64,000 nucleotides of DNA. Source: Peribacillus folii. GTDB taxonomy: Bacteria; Bacillota; Bacilli; Bacillales; DSM-1321. Numbering within the stretch: position 1 is the stretch's first letter; each line of letters opens with the position of its first letter. Position numbers and translations under genes: made by a program. The stretch spans positions 327,015 through 391,014 of the forward strand of contig NZ_JASJOM010000005.1 in NCBI RefSeq assembly GCF_030271255.1, in the 5' to 3' direction. The notes beneath the pieces are model-generated. The model did no database searches, was not told where the DNA came from, and worked only from the letters and a program-made list of their open reading frames with translations. Below are positions 18,901 through 27,061 of the stretch, piece after piece.

Positions 18901-18929
18901 AATACTATTATCTTAAATATAAGTTTCAT
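15921..18929 (-). CDS. secreted BspA-type leucine-rich-repeat protein with Ig-like and Fn3 domains
   Basis: A 1002-residue exported protein. Signal peptide at 1-26 (LLLSFIPISMVQASG). Residues about 50-622 hold 26 BspA-type LRR_5 units of 22 residues, consensus VTIPNSVTSIGDxAFxxNQL plus TS. Next comes a short Listeria-Bacteroides repeat-like stretch (TTGVTIYAKW), two DUF5011/Ig-like domains (each with GDSFD...GELTSSIEVAGSV...GSYTLTYKV) and two fibronectin type III domains to the C-terminus. No LPXTG or surface-layer motif is seen, so anchoring is unclear. The frame opens at 19034, but ATG 18929 has AAGGAG upstream and starts the signal peptide. BspA proteins bind host or environmental macromolecules; an adhesin role is inferred. 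Confidence 0.9.
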   Translation of the reverse strand: MKLIFKIIVLSTLLLSFIPISMVQASGETLHEGDFKYSVLNGTVEIVDYVGDAKNVEIPSELNEMPVTSIGNYAFSSKQLKSVIIPNSVTSIGNGAFRYNELTNITIPKSITKIGNEAFSANQLTSVTIPESVTKIGEGAFNSNKLTSVAIPDNVTSIGASAFIWNQLTSVTIPKSVTNIGDWAFSRNQLTSVNIPEGVTSIGNYVFSNNHLTSVIIPKSVTSLGSSAFSDNNLTSVTIPNSMTSIGNDVFSGNQLTSVTIPNSVTSIGDRAFRSNKLASVTIPNSVNKIGSDAFRGNQLTSATIPNSVLSIGDSAFHSNQIKNVTIPENVTKIGKYAFFSNKLTSITIPKSVTSIEDYAFALNQLTNVTLPNSVTSIGDHSFHWNQLTSITIPNSVMSIGDHAFHSNHLTSVTIPNSVTRIGSYAFKENHLTSVTIPNSVTRIESHTFSENQLTRVTIPEGVTSIGGMAFDSNHLTSVTIPSSVTSVGTYAFKDNQLTRVTIPERVTKIGASAFEDNQLKSVTIPNSVTSIESDTFSRNHLTNVTISEGVTSIGDGAFRDNQLTTVTFPNSVTKIGYYAFSRNQLTNVTIPEGVTSIGDGAFKDNQLKSVTIPKSLTSMGRAPFGRTEENHLFVWYLDRKYTTVWDQSTTGVTIYAKWLSPPVLEGVEAVTIKRGDSFDATKGVIATDMHDGELTSSIEVAGSVDPMKVGSYTLTYKVTDSDGYTTEAKRQVRVRSNDKPMIKGTKAATIKLGDSFDSKNGVTATDTEDGELTSSIEVAGSVNSTKVGSYTLTYKVMDSDGNTVNIVRHVTVNPAQVKSLKVSSRGTNSLKLIWTKQSGVTGYKIYQYDSKGKLLKTITSNANSYTISKLSAGTTYQYKVGSYKTVGKTNYYGSYSSVLTSTTNPATVTLSSVKKSSSTSMKVNWKEISTSTGYQIQYSTSSKFTSSTTKNVTITNKNTVSKIITSLKKGEKYYVRIKTYKTLSGTKYYGSWSSVKSITIK
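15984..18780. repeat. internal 66-bp coding repeats of the BspA-like gene
   Basis: The LRR region (about 17050-18750) is 26 near-identical 66-bp units in frame (22 codons); the Ig-like and Fn3 pairs nearer the 3' end are also duplicated. Such an array can gain or lose units by slippage or unequal recombination without frameshift. Confidence 0.8.
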
Positions 18930-19308
18930 TGAATCTTCTCCTTTTTTGATATCAATACTAAATCCTTTAAAACGAACTATACTACTATACAAAATAGGGA
19001 TACACATAACTAGGTTCAATTGCAAAAATTCCAAACTATCTGCAAGTAATCTTCTAGCTTTTCCATACTAATATGATTCTCTATACAAAGGGCGTGAACA
19101 GTATGGAAAAGCAAACTCTATTCAGGTGAAACAAGCATTGTATGAACTAATAATATTGTCATAGGCTTTAGTCTTTTTTATAATGACCTTCTTGTGAACC
19201 TATTCCATATTCAATACAAGCCTTTATATATTCTTGTAAACCTTTTTTTAGAACTACTTACTTCATACCTTTGTCAAATCTAACGCCTTTGTGTTCTTGT
19301 TGAGCTAA

Positions 19309-19378
19309 CCTGCCCCGTTAGTGACAAAAGAAAAGGAGCTGCTGATCAGCTCCTAGAAGCAAAGCACCCGTTTAGCTT
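19309..19378 (-). repeat. dispersed 3'-end element, copy 7 (variant hairpin)
   Basis: Left box CCTGCCCCGTTAGTGAC, a perfect GGAGCTGCTGATCAGCTCC stem in place of the usual one, and right box AAAGCACCCGTTTAG. It is 25 bp 3' of the gene ending at 19403. Bases 18930-19308 show no gene. Confidence 0.7.
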
Positions 19379-19402
19379 AAGAAGAATAATCTTCGTTATT
19401 TA

Positions 19403-19822
19403 CTATTGTTTAAAAAATATGATGGGATAATCTCTCCCTAATTCCTCCTTAACTTTTGCAGTTAAGTCGGTACCCATTTTATTATGCTCATCAATAGGTA
19501 TTTCTTTATAATTTTGAACCCAGTTAAATAGTTCTTCTTTTAGTTCTTCAGATAAAGGGAAGTCATCCATGTCTAAGTTAAAACCACAAACATTGCACCA
19601 TATAGGGTCCGCACTAAAATCAGCTTCCACTTTCAATGAGGGATGCTCACATTTCCCCTTTAATGCAAAGTTTTGTAGTGATTTTAGAAAGTAGATTACA
19701 GCTACTGATATGAAAAATATTACCGCAGAGCTTAAACCAGAAGTAGGGAAATGAGAATTATACAACTCTGTTAGCAACAGGTATACTAAAAAACCCATAA
19801 AAAGGAATAGAGAAATTTTCAT
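19403..19822 (-). CDS. hypothetical membrane protein with C-terminal zinc-ribbon-like segment
   Basis: A 139-residue protein: two membrane helices at about 5-25 and 32-50, then a cytoplasmic or external domain with CEHPSL and WCNVCGFNL, a possible four-ligand zinc site (C/H and CxxC). The C-terminal half is helical and acidic. The frame opens with TTG 19843 inside the RBS; ATG 19822 is preferred. Function unknown. Last of a run of small membrane-protein genes on this strand. Confidence 0.65.
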   Translation of the reverse strand: MKISLFLFMGFLVYLLLTELYNSHFPTSGLSSAVIFFISVAVIYFLKSLQNFALKGKCEHPSLKVEADFSADPIWCNVCGFNLDMDDFPLSEELKEELFNWVQNYKEIPIDEHNKMGTDLTAKVKEELGRDYPIIFFKQ

Positions 19823-19947
19823 TTGATGGGTATTTCCTTTCAAATTTTATTAACATTACTATAATGATTGTTTATATTTTTAATAATTTAACCCGTTACC
19901 TTTAATTTTCTTATCGGGTCCCGATACTGATGCATTGGTTTATTCGA

Positions 19948-20226
19948 TCATAAAAAATATGTAACCCATAATTGAGATAATATGATTAGTGAAAATGTCA
20001 CACCTAGCCCAATTAGTTCCTTTTTTGTTGCCTTTTCCAGTAAATAACGTTCAATTAATATTAAAAACAGCCCAATGAATATGAGGATATAAGCCATAGA
20101 CCGATAATCATTATAAACACCGTAATACAAGGTGGAAACAAAGTGAATAATTCCTGCTGTTATCCATAAAAGTAACGCTGGAATAAATAAGGGCTTTATT
20201 CTATTTTTTAAAATTTCCATTGTCAT
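19948..20226 (-). CDS. small hypothetical membrane protein
   Basis: A 92-residue protein with three predicted membrane helices. ATG 20226 has GGAGAAGTGAT upstream. Not recognised. Lies between two other small membrane-protein genes on the same strand. Confidence 0.65.
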   Translation of the reverse strand: MTMEILKNRIKPLFIPALLLWITAGIIHFVSTLYYGVYNDYRSMAYILIFIGLFLILIERYLLEKATKKELIGLGVTFSLIILSQLWVTYFL

Positions 20227-20285
20227 ATCACTTCTCCATAAAGACATCTTACCAAAAATCGTCCTTTATAACTTAAGAAATCATC

Positions 20286-20588
20286 TTACGATTCTAGAAA
20301 AAGAATGAATGATCGGTGCAACAATTTACGTAAGATGAAACAATATTGGATGCCGATGATTAGATAGATAATTCTATTAGCAACAATAATTAAACCTATA
20401 AATGCAGTTCCAAATCCTGCCCCTTCTCCAGCACCACCACTATTATGATCAATCTTCACAAAAAAATAACCTGCTATAAACGCTATTATAGGCCCTAAAC
20501 TTCCAATAACTATACCGGATAACCACAATGGGATTTTATTTCTCTTGTATAAAGAAATAGCCAAGGCATACAAAAATAAAAGATACAA
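20286..20588 (-). CDS. hypothetical membrane protein, possibly frameshifted at 5' end
   Basis: A 100-residue frame starting at TTG with no RBS; three membrane helices (PLWLSGIVIGSLGPIIAFIA and others) and a Gly-rich loop GGAGEGAGFG. A second frame just upstream (20536-20622) has ATG and encodes MSGDGLIWIVLVVSFIFVCL, a plausible first helix overlapping this frame. The intact gene may be MSGDGLIW... joined by a frameshift near 20560-20590 to this frame. Function unknown. Confidence 0.5.
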   Translation of the reverse strand: MYLLFLYALAISLYKRNKIPLWLSGIVIGSLGPIIAFIAGYFFVKIDHNSGGAGEGAGFGTAFIGLIIVANRIIYLIIGIQYCFILRKLLHRSFILFLES

Positions 20589-20622
20589 CTAAAACAATCC
20601 AAATTAACCCATCACCACTCAT
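20536..20622 (-). CDS. short hydrophobic ORF, possible true 5' end of the next gene
   Basis: Found by direct translation: 28 residues, one membrane helix, stop at 20536. It overlaps the 100-residue membrane-protein frame by 53 bp. Either a separate tiny protein or the N-terminus of that gene separated by a frameshift; the second is more likely because the lower frame has no convincing start. Confidence 0.4.
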   Translation of the reverse strand: MSGDGLIWIVLVVSFIFVCLGYFFIQEK

Positions 20623-20637
20623 ATAAACAACTCTTAA

Positions 20638-20772
20638 TTAATTTAGGGATTTCAGATTGAAATAAATCGGCCCCAGTATAAATAAAACAATGAAAATAGT
20701 AAGGACAAACACTTTTTTACTGTTATTTTCATCCGCTTCTTTCTTTTCCTTAATTTTCTTTCTATATTTCAT
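20638..20772 (-). CDS. small single-helix membrane protein
   Basis: Found by direct translation: 44 residues, start ATG 20772 with AAAGGA 5-6 bp upstream. A highly charged N-terminus (MKYRKKIKEKKEADENN) is followed by one membrane helix (VFVLTIFIVLFILGPIYF). Unknown function. First of the small membrane-protein series 20772-19403. Confidence 0.55.
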   Translation of the reverse strand: MKYRKKIKEKKEADENNSKKVFVLTIFIVLFILGPIYFNLKSLN

Positions 20773-20875
20773 TCGTATCCTTTTTCTAGTTGTTAGCTAA
20801 TATGTTAGTTTACCTCCTTAATGAAAAATTCACTAAACCAATTTCACCACATTAACCCATTTCACTTAATAAACT

Positions 20876-20949
20876 ATCCTTCCCCGTAGTTTCATAAGAA
20901 TAGAGCTGCCTTAAAACAGCTCCGATTATAAACTGTTGCATGTTAGTTT
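20876..20949 (-). repeat. dispersed 3'-end element, copy 8
   Basis: Left box TTCCCCGTAGTTTCATAAGA, hairpin GAGCTGCCTTAAAACAGCTC, right box TGTTGCATGTTAGTTTA. The right box directly meets the stop codon of the fragment ending at 20948. Confidence 0.65.
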
Positions 20950-21238
20950 AGAAAAAAACTCTGACATATTTTACAACAAGATCATGAACCAATAAAAATA
21001 TCAACCAGCCACATACTTCTAAACCATTGGATTTAAATAATCGAACGGAGTTTTGTAAGGCTATATAAACCATCACGAACAAAACAGCAGTAGCAGGAAA
21101 TCCCCAAAGTCCTAATGCAAACTTGCTTAATATGGCTGTTTGTTCACCTTGGATATGCAGCCATACTATGCTAAGTAAGCTAACTAAAGGAAGAGCAGCT
21201 ATAATCCCTTTTAGGTAATTCCACTTTGATTCTGGATA
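20948..21238 (-). pseudogene. 5'-truncated membrane protein fragment
   Basis: Minus-strand translation gives about 95 uninterrupted residues, from PESKWNYLKGIIAALPLVSL to LVVKYVRVFF, with three membrane segments and a natural-looking stop. There is no start codon or RBS; upstream the frame hits TAA just inside repeat copy 9. The 5' end seems to have been lost at that element. Confidence 0.5.
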
Positions 21239-21240
21239 TT

Positions 21241-21316
21241 CCTTGCCCCTTTAGTCCATTTAAAAAGGCCACCTAATGGCAGCCCCGGTTCTCAACTAAC
21301 GCACCCATTAGTTCAT
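21241..21316 (-). repeat. dispersed 3'-end element, copy 9
   Basis: Left box CCTTGCCCCTTTAGTCC, hairpin-like GGCCACCTAATGGCAGCC, right box CTCAACTAACGCACCCATTAG. The right box contains the stop codon of the gene ending at 21308 (AAC TAA). A partial second left box (TGCCCTTTAGTTCCATAAGA) lies at 21571-21590. Confidence 0.65.
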
Positions 21317-21571
21317 TAATTTTTCATACGATAAAATTACAACTCCACATATTACAGATACTCCCAAAAATGATAATACATATAAATAAGGAGGCGTAAC
21401 ACTCACAAACTCCATCTCGTTTTGCAGGGTTGCTGCTTTATCCCATGCACTCTCAATATCTGGTTTATAGTTTTTTGTTTTTATATAACCGACTAACATC
21501 ATAATGACTACATAGATTACATGAATTGAAATGGAACCTATAATTAGCGACACGTGCAGTTGAACTATCAT
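21308..21571 (-). CDS. small hypothetical membrane protein
   Basis: About 87 residues with two membrane helices, one N-terminal and one C-terminal. The 5' end is uncertain: ATG 21571 lies at the edge of a partial repeat copy with a weak AAAGGG RBS, and the frame stays open to 21646. The stop lies inside repeat copy 9. Function unknown. Confidence 0.5.
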   Translation of the reverse strand: MIVQLHVSLIIGSISIHVIYVVIMMLVGYIKTKNYKPDIESAWDKAATLQNEMEFVSVTPPYLYVLSFLGVSVICGVVILSYEKLMN

Positions 21572-21786
21572 GCCCTTTAGTTCCATAAGAAGGTATGAAA
21601 AATATTTTATTAACTTCAATAAAAACCGATTTTGATGATTCTGCATTTTCAGTTTGATTAAGTTTTAAGTCGTTTTGGGATAAATGGTTTAAAGATGGAG
21701 AGGATTAGGTAATACATAGCTAGTGTTCCAGAGGACTTGTTGGAAAACAAGCTCCATGCTTTTGATTTTTTACTGAAAGGAGATAG

Positions 21787-23169
21787 ATGAAGTTGGGTAT
21801 AATTAATTCTTTTGATAAGATAAAGAAATTTAGAAGGATGTCACATAGGGAATTATCTCATATTATTCAATCCTATTTGTGGTATACGCCTGTTATTTAT
21901 GTATTTTTATCCTTTCTTTTAGTAGGTGTTTCATTAACAGCAGATTTTCAATATGATTTAGGGAAAAATATGAGTCCTATTTTTGCGGTAGATTATGGTC
22001 TTACTCAAGCACTTGTCGGTACGCTTACAGCAGCCACTTTGACATTGACTACGTTTACTTTTAACTTGGTTCTGGTCGTTTTCACGACATTTTCCGGACA
22101 ATTTTCACCACGTATGTTGAAAAATTTTATTGCAAGTAAAGCCACCCAACGTGTGCTCGGGATTTTCACAGCCAGTTTCTTCTATATGCTATCATGTTAT
22201 TTATTCCTGAATAAGGAAATTGCACACTATTATTTTGCAGTTCCTGTTTTAGCCACAATAATAGCCGCATTATCTATAGGAACGTTTGTCTTTTTCATTC
22301 ATCATGCGGTTAATTGGCTGCAAGTTAATCAAATGACTTATGACATGAAAAATGAAGCGTTAAGCATTGTAAAAAGTATGTTAGAAGATGAACTAGATCC
22401 ATATAAAGTAAAAGATATAAGTACTATTAAGGGCCAACTATCCGAGAGTAAGGAATTCACTATTACTGCAAGGAAATCTGGTTATATTCAACTCGTGGAT
22501 TATATTACTATGGTTAAGGAAGCTCAAAAAGATGGCATTGTTATTCGGTTGGAATATACAATTGGAAGTTATGTTTTTGAATCAACGCCTATCGTAACAT
22601 ATTGGAAAAAAAACGATAAAGAAATAGACCAGCTAAAGTATCTTTCGCTTTTTAGTATAAAAAGGAGGCAATCTGAAGTTCAAGATATTGAATTCAGTAT
22701 CAACAAGCTGGTAGAAGTTGCGATTAGGTCCATAGGAAATTATGACCCTAAAACAGCTACTAATGCTATTTATCAAATTGGAGAGGTACTTACTTCCATT
22801 TCACGCAAATCCATATTCTCCAATTATTTAATAGATGAAAATAATAATCTGCGAGTGATTTTACAGGAAAGGGATTTTAATCATTATCTTTATCATGGTT
22901 TTGGATATATCAGACATTATGCTAAAGAAAATGTAATTGTGGCTACTGAAATTTTAAATGTGTTAGCTTTAATGGCTAAATCCCTTAATACACGTGACTA
23001 TAAAGCCATTTGGGAGTTTGGAGTGTTTACGGCAAGTGGATTCGAAAATTCTTTTTTATTTAAACTGGACTACCAGCAATTTCACCATGCGCTATCTAAT
23101 CTGGCTGTTTCGACAAAGCATGAAAAAGAGTATGAAGACTTCTTGAAACAAAGGAAAAAATTTGATTAA
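21787..23169 (+). CDS. DUF2254 integral membrane protein
   Basis: A 460-residue protein matching the DUF2254 family. Four membrane helices within the first 185 residues, including the conserved stretch LTAATLTLTTFTFNLVLVVF and SGQFSPRML, then a long cytoplasmic C-terminal domain. Start ATG 21787 has AAAGGAG 7 bp upstream. Role unknown in the family. It is transcribed alone, against the small membrane genes, and followed by a terminator. Confidence 0.85.
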   Translation: MKLGIINSFDKIKKFRRMSHRELSHIIQSYLWYTPVIYVFLSFLLVGVSLTADFQYDLGKNMSPIFAVDYGLTQALVGTLTAATLTLTTFTFNLVLVVFTTFSGQFSPRMLKNFIASKATQRVLGIFTASFFYMLSCYLFLNKEIAHYYFAVPVLATIIAALSIGTFVFFIHHAVNWLQVNQMTYDMKNEALSIVKSMLEDELDPYKVKDISTIKGQLSESKEFTITARKSGYIQLVDYITMVKEAQKDGIVIRLEYTIGSYVFESTPIVTYWKKNDKEIDQLKYLSLFSIKRRQSEVQDIEFSINKLVEVAIRSIGNYDPKTATNAIYQIGEVLTSISRKSIFSNYLIDENNNLRVILQERDFNHYLYHGFGYIRHYAKENVIVATEILNVLALMAKSLNTRDYKAIWEFGVFTASGFENSFLFKLDYQQFHHALSNLAVSTKHEKEYEDFLKQRKKFD

Positions 23170-23299
23170 TATACCAATTTAACAAAACCGGAGTGATGTC
23201 TACCCTTAACCCAAAATTGGGCTACGCGACCGGATTTATAGTTGGTAAAGCTCAATAGGTAAGGATTATGTGGTAAGTTTATAAACACCAGCAGGAAAC

Positions 23300-23333
23300 A
23301 CCACCAGTGCACTCAGCTTGGTGGTATTTTTAA
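23300..23333 (+). terminator. terminator of DUF2254 gene
   Basis: ACCACCA (23300-23306) pairs with TGGTGGT (23319-23325), followed by ATTTTT. Confidence 0.75.
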
Positions 23334-23364
23334 TTTATATATAATTATATAAGATTCCCATTGG

Positions 23365-23388
23365 CGCTAACGCACCCGTTAAGTTCAT
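23365..23388 (-). repeat. dispersed 3'-end element, right-box fragment
   Basis: GCTAACGCACCCGTTAAGTTC only; no hairpin. There is no minus-strand gene close by on its right, so this may be a relic. The rest of 23170-23587 shows no gene. Confidence 0.5.
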
Positions 23389-23587
23389 TAAGGATTATCG
23401 CTGAGTTGACACAAACTGTGCAGTAAATAAAGAGTAAACAAAAGTGTCCAGCCATTCATTTCCCTTAAGATTATTGCAGACAGTTTAGAATCACTTTGAA
23501 ATTTATTACTTCCCAAAAGAAATTTTGTTAAAATATGCTAAAAAAAGGGTAAACATAACTTTATATATTAAAGGAGGTAATCCGGCT

Positions 23588-23797
23588 GTGAAATTTTATA
23601 AACATATTCTAGTCCCCTTTTTAAGTGTACTTCTCTGCTTCATAGGTTATTGTATTTACAGCTATACCTTAAAAAAATACCATTTTTTTACACAAGAAGC
23701 TATAATTGTTGCAATTGGTGCCTTTACTTTCTCAATACCACTTTCATATTTAACGGAATATCAAAAGAAGAAAAATAAAAATAAGTTTAATAGGTAA
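23588..23797 (+). CDS. small hypothetical membrane protein
   Basis: A 69-residue protein with two membrane helices and a Lys-rich C-terminus (YQKKKNKNKFNR). GTG 23588 has a perfect AAAGGAGG ten bases upstream, so it is preferred to the frame opening at 23525. Function unknown. Confidence 0.65.
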   Translation: MKFYKHILVPFLSVLLCFIGYCIYSYTLKKYHFFTQEAIIVAIGAFTFSIPLSYLTEYQKKKNKNKFNR

Positions 23798-23889
23798 GTG
23801 CTTCTAATTTGTTTCCTTCATTTAATTTTGTTTTTAAAGAAAAATTATCGCATCACAATACGACGACACTATGCTTCTTTATGCAACTA

Positions 23890-23945
23890 TCCTGCCCCGT
23901 TCGTTCATAAAGAAAAAGGCTGCCATAGGAACCCCGATTGAGGTA
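23890..23945 (-). repeat. dispersed 3'-end element, copy 11
   Basis: Left box CCTGCCCCGTTCGTTCATAA plus a damaged hairpin (GGCTGCCATAGGAACCCC). 3' of the minus-strand gene ending at 24018. Confidence 0.55.
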
Positions 23946-24017
23946 GGGACAGCGACGATGGTATTCCCCATAATGCTCTTGTGGAGCAGTTCCCCACGTT
24001 ACTTTTTGTAAATTTTT

Positions 24018-24653
24018 TTAATAAAAATCTAATTTTATTGCAATAATATTATTTTCATCATCGATATATAAACAAAGGTTTTTGCATGTATGTGCAAGAT
24101 ATCGAATCGCTAAGTTTTCTTTTAATGACTCTTTGAAGGTCCAACTCGATAAACTGAGTGTCGTTGTTGGTCCAGGTGATGTATGTTTCAAGCACTCTAA
24201 TACCTTATCGAACTCCGGATCATCATATTGTGCGATATATTCAGGTAATACCTTATACAATTTGACAGGTTTCCAGACATATTCCTTGTTACTGCTTCCA
24301 AATAGGCCCTTTATAATTGGATTTGTTTTTTTTGTTCGGATCCAAGTAAGTGATTCTTGATTGGGCTTACGCAACATAATTTCAGTTGGTAATCCATTTT
24401 CAAGCACTACCTTCGTATCGTAAAAATGCATCATGATTTCTTCAACGACCTGTTTATCTATTTTATTGGGTACATATAACGAAGTAACTGCGTCACAATG
24501 CTGCGCGCCCAGCAATAAAAAGAATTCAGTTAGTATCGAATATTTCTTTGCAACCTTTGCTTCGGGAATAAATTTCTTTATGTTGAAATTTACTGAACCG
24601 TCAAGATTGTCTTCAAATTGATCATCGTCTTCGTAAGGTTTTACCCATTCCAA
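24018..24653 (-). CDS. hypothetical protein
   Basis: A 211-residue soluble protein, no signal or membrane helix, no known motif seen. Start TTG 24653 with AGGTGG nine bases upstream. The N-terminus is acidic (EDDDQFEDNLDGS). Not recognised. Confidence 0.6.
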   Translation of the reverse strand: MEWVKPYEDDDQFEDNLDGSVNFNIKKFIPEAKVAKKYSILTEFFLLLGAQHCDAVTSLYVPNKIDKQVVEEIMMHFYDTKVVLENGLPTEIMLRKPNQESLTWIRTKKTNPIIKGLFGSSNKEYVWKPVKLYKVLPEYIAQYDDPEFDKVLECLKHTSPGPTTTLSLSSWTFKESLKENLAIRYLAHTCKNLCLYIDDENNIIAIKLDFY

Positions 24654-24736
24654 TCTACAAAACCACCTAATTTGTATGATTTAACCTCAAAATTCCTTGT
24701 TTCCTTTGCATGATAGCTATAAGCGTCCCAACCCTT

Positions 24737-24756
24737 GTAAAGCACCCGTTAGTTTT
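24737..24756 (-). repeat. dispersed 3'-end element, right-box fragment with stop codon
   Basis: AAAGCACCCGTTAGTTT. The TTA is the complement of the TAA stop of the lipoprotein gene, which ends Asn-stop (AAC TAA) within the box. Confidence 0.6.
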
Positions 24757-25333
24757 TGAATTCATTCAGGTCAAATCTTGCAATTTCTTGATTTTCGATC
24801 GTTACAACGAGGAAAGCATCCCATGCATGCTCTTTCAGTTCAGCTAATTTTTCTTTTGAAGGTACAAGCAGCCCAACTTGGGAGGTTTCTTCACTTACAC
24901 CTAAATCGTAGGTACAGGTATACTTCCCCTTTTGGTCAGCGTCCATACTGGATGAAAGGGATTGCCCGAACCCTACACCGCTCCCGTTATAATCGTCAGG
25001 ATTGTATATATTGAAACCTATCACATCTTCTGACACCCTTTTTAATTGGTCCTTAGGCTCAATCTTTAGTTTGATTCCTTTATCAGCTTCCTCGATGCTT
25101 CCCACTGGTTCCTTGCCTTTATTTTCAATGGTGAATCGGTAATATAAAGCGGTCGGTACCAGCTCATCACCCTTTCTTTCCCCCTCGGTTATCCCAATCG
25201 CACCAACTAAGCTTTTATCTTTCACAATATCAACATCCGCTTCCACTAGCGCCAGCGACGGCTTGGCTGAACAACCTGGTAAAAAGAATAAAACGATAAA
25301 TAAGCTCATCAAAAGAACAAGCGATTTCCTCAA
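24749..25333 (-). CDS. putative lipoprotein
   Basis: A 194-residue protein with a lipoprotein signal: hydrophobic segment and lipobox LPGC at residues 18-21. The mature part has a beta-rich pattern (TALYYRFTIENKGKEPVGSI) like DUF4352/DUF5067-type or other immunoglobulin-like extracellular domains, not assigned. Start TTG 25333 with AGGGGTGA upstream. Anchored outside the membrane; function unknown. Bases 25334-25707 carry no gene, only a repeat-like CCCTGTTAGTTC near 25411 and a hairpin at about 25586-25612. Confidence 0.78.
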   Translation of the reverse strand: MRKSLVLLMSLFIVLFFLPGCSAKPSLALVEADVDIVKDKSLVGAIGITEGERKGDELVPTALYYRFTIENKGKEPVGSIEEADKGIKLKIEPKDQLKRVSEDVIGFNIYNPDDYNGSGVGFGQSLSSSMDADQKGKYTCTYDLGVSEETSQVGLLVPSKEKLAELKEHAWDAFLVVTIENQEIARFDLNEFKN

Positions 25334-25707
25334 GTAATCACCCCTATTTTACACTACCATATTTTTCCTTATATTCATATGAAATTCTGCTGGATTCACT
25401 GCATCTTTTGGCCCTGTTAGTTCGCAAATTTCACAATTATAATTAATATTCCATTGATCTATTTTACTATTATGGATTTTTTCACTATTGGGGCCGTTAA
25501 ATGGAAAAGGCTTGATCCTGCAGGCATTCTTTCGCCCTTTGGGGTCATTTGAAAACAAGGACAACCTGGTGATAATAATCAGGAAGAAAACCCCTTGAAC
25601 GAAAGGGGCATCAGTGGCGCAAAGCAGACAGTAAATCAGCAGCAATGTTTAAGGACAGAACCTTATCATTTACAGAATATAGAAATGTGTAAACCACATT
25701 TGGGGGA

Positions 25708-27015
25708 ATGAAAATGAAAATAGAGATGCCTTTAGTGGTGGATGGAAAATTGGTAGTAAGCAGGAAAGACAAACATGGGAATCATAAAGAAGTTAAAATC
25801 AACGCTAAAGAAATCACGCCCGTATTCACTACAAGAATGGAAACCCGCCAATATAATAAAGCAACCAATAATCTGGATATCAGAAATGTTTTAGATATAA
25901 AAGCTTTCTTGAGAAATATCACACGAGATTGGAGAACCCATGTATCCAATGTAAGGAAATGGGTGAAAATGAGTCCGGCCAAAACAATCATCGTATCGGG
26001 AATTTTCACGATTCTATTAACGCTATCGGCACAAACCGCTTCTGCGTGTATAGATGAATATACGTATGTGGTGAAGGATACGGATACGATTGAAACGATT
26101 TCTAACAAACACGGTGTTACACCGGAACAAATCAAAGAGGCAAACGGCATCGCTTCGATTAAAAGTCACCAAAAATTACTTTTACCCAGTGTTAAAGATG
26201 CGTATGTTACAGCCACTTCCTTGAATGTTCGTTCTTCACCAAGTACAAGCAGCTCCATTGTCGGCAGCTATAAAAAAGGGGATACAGTAAAACTTATCCA
26301 TGTGAAAAACGGATGGGCAGAAATAATAATTGAAGGCAGAGTCGTGTTTGTGAATGCCGCTTACATTTCAGAATCTAAATCAACGGATCAAGCTGACCCA
26401 GCCCCATCCGTTCAAGCTAAGACCATGTATGTACATGCAAGCTCGTTACGTGTTAGGGCAGCTGCCTCTGCAACTGGTTCAATATTGGGTTCATTGAAAC
26501 AAAATAGTAAAGTGACGGTGGTTTCAACTACGAATGGTTGGGCTCAAATCACGTACCACGGAAAAAAAGCATATGTGAGCGAGAGTTATTTAACTGCAAA
26601 ACCGCAAACAAGCAAACAAGAGAACCCTTCCCATGCTTCTGAGTACGTTATTAAAAGCGGGGATACATTTACTAAGATTTCTAAACGTTTAGGCATTCCT
26701 GTAGCGGTAATTCAAGAAGCAAACCCTAAAGTGGACTCAACAAAATTAACAATCGGACAAACGATAAAAATCCCAGTCGTGTCTCCCCCTACTCAAACCA
26801 ATACGACGATTAACGTTAAAGGGATGGTAACAGGAGTCGACTCAACGGGCGTTTTCCGATTCATCGCGAATGATGGTGTTACTTATTCAGCAAGAGCCAC
26901 TTCCGATTCACTGAAAAATGAGCTGTTTTCAGTACAAGGCACTGAAGTGGAGTTAACATTGGACAGTAAACGAGGCAAACAAATGACGCTGATTGCCATC
27001 CGTTCAATCAATTGA
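25708..27015 (+). CDS. LysM and bacterial SH3 domain cell-wall-associated protein
   Basis: A 435-residue protein. Residues 1-90 are cytoplasmic-looking and basic; a membrane segment lies at about 93-112 (TIIVSGIFTILLTLSAQTAS). LysM 1 follows (YVVKDTDTIETISNKHGVTP), then two SH3_3 domains (each with LNVRSSPS- or LRVRAAAS-type starts and GWAEI/GWAQI), LysM 2 (YVIKSGDTFTKISKRLGIPV) and a C-terminal beta domain. It would bind peptidoglycan on the outer face; no catalytic domain is present. Two start codons (25708 and 25714) share the GGGGGA RBS. Alone, with its own terminator. Confidence 0.85.
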   Translation: MKMKIEMPLVVDGKLVVSRKDKHGNHKEVKINAKEITPVFTTRMETRQYNKATNNLDIRNVLDIKAFLRNITRDWRTHVSNVRKWVKMSPAKTIIVSGIFTILLTLSAQTASACIDEYTYVVKDTDTIETISNKHGVTPEQIKEANGIASIKSHQKLLLPSVKDAYVTATSLNVRSSPSTSSSIVGSYKKGDTVKLIHVKNGWAEIIIEGRVVFVNAAYISESKSTDQADPAPSVQAKTMYVHASSLRVRAAASATGSILGSLKQNSKVTVVSTTNGWAQITYHGKKAYVSESYLTAKPQTSKQENPSHASEYVIKSGDTFTKISKRLGIPVAVIQEANPKVDSTKLTIGQTIKIPVVSPPTQTNTTINVKGMVTGVDSTGVFRFIANDGVTYSARATSDSLKNELFSVQGTEVELTLDSKRGKQMTLIAIRSIN

Positions 27016-27026
27016 CATACAACAAG

Positions 27027-27052
27027 CAAGCATCCAGTTGGATGCTTTTTTT
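27027..27052 (+). terminator. terminator of LysM/SH3 gene
   Basis: AAGCATCC-AGTT-GGATGCTT followed by TTTTT. Confidence 0.88.
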
Positions 27053-27061
27053 CATCGGTAA

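Noticed and set aside
25349..25645. 98-residue minus-strand ORF
   Set aside because: It lacks an RBS, includes dispersed-element sequence and has no recognisable pattern; treated as non-coding.
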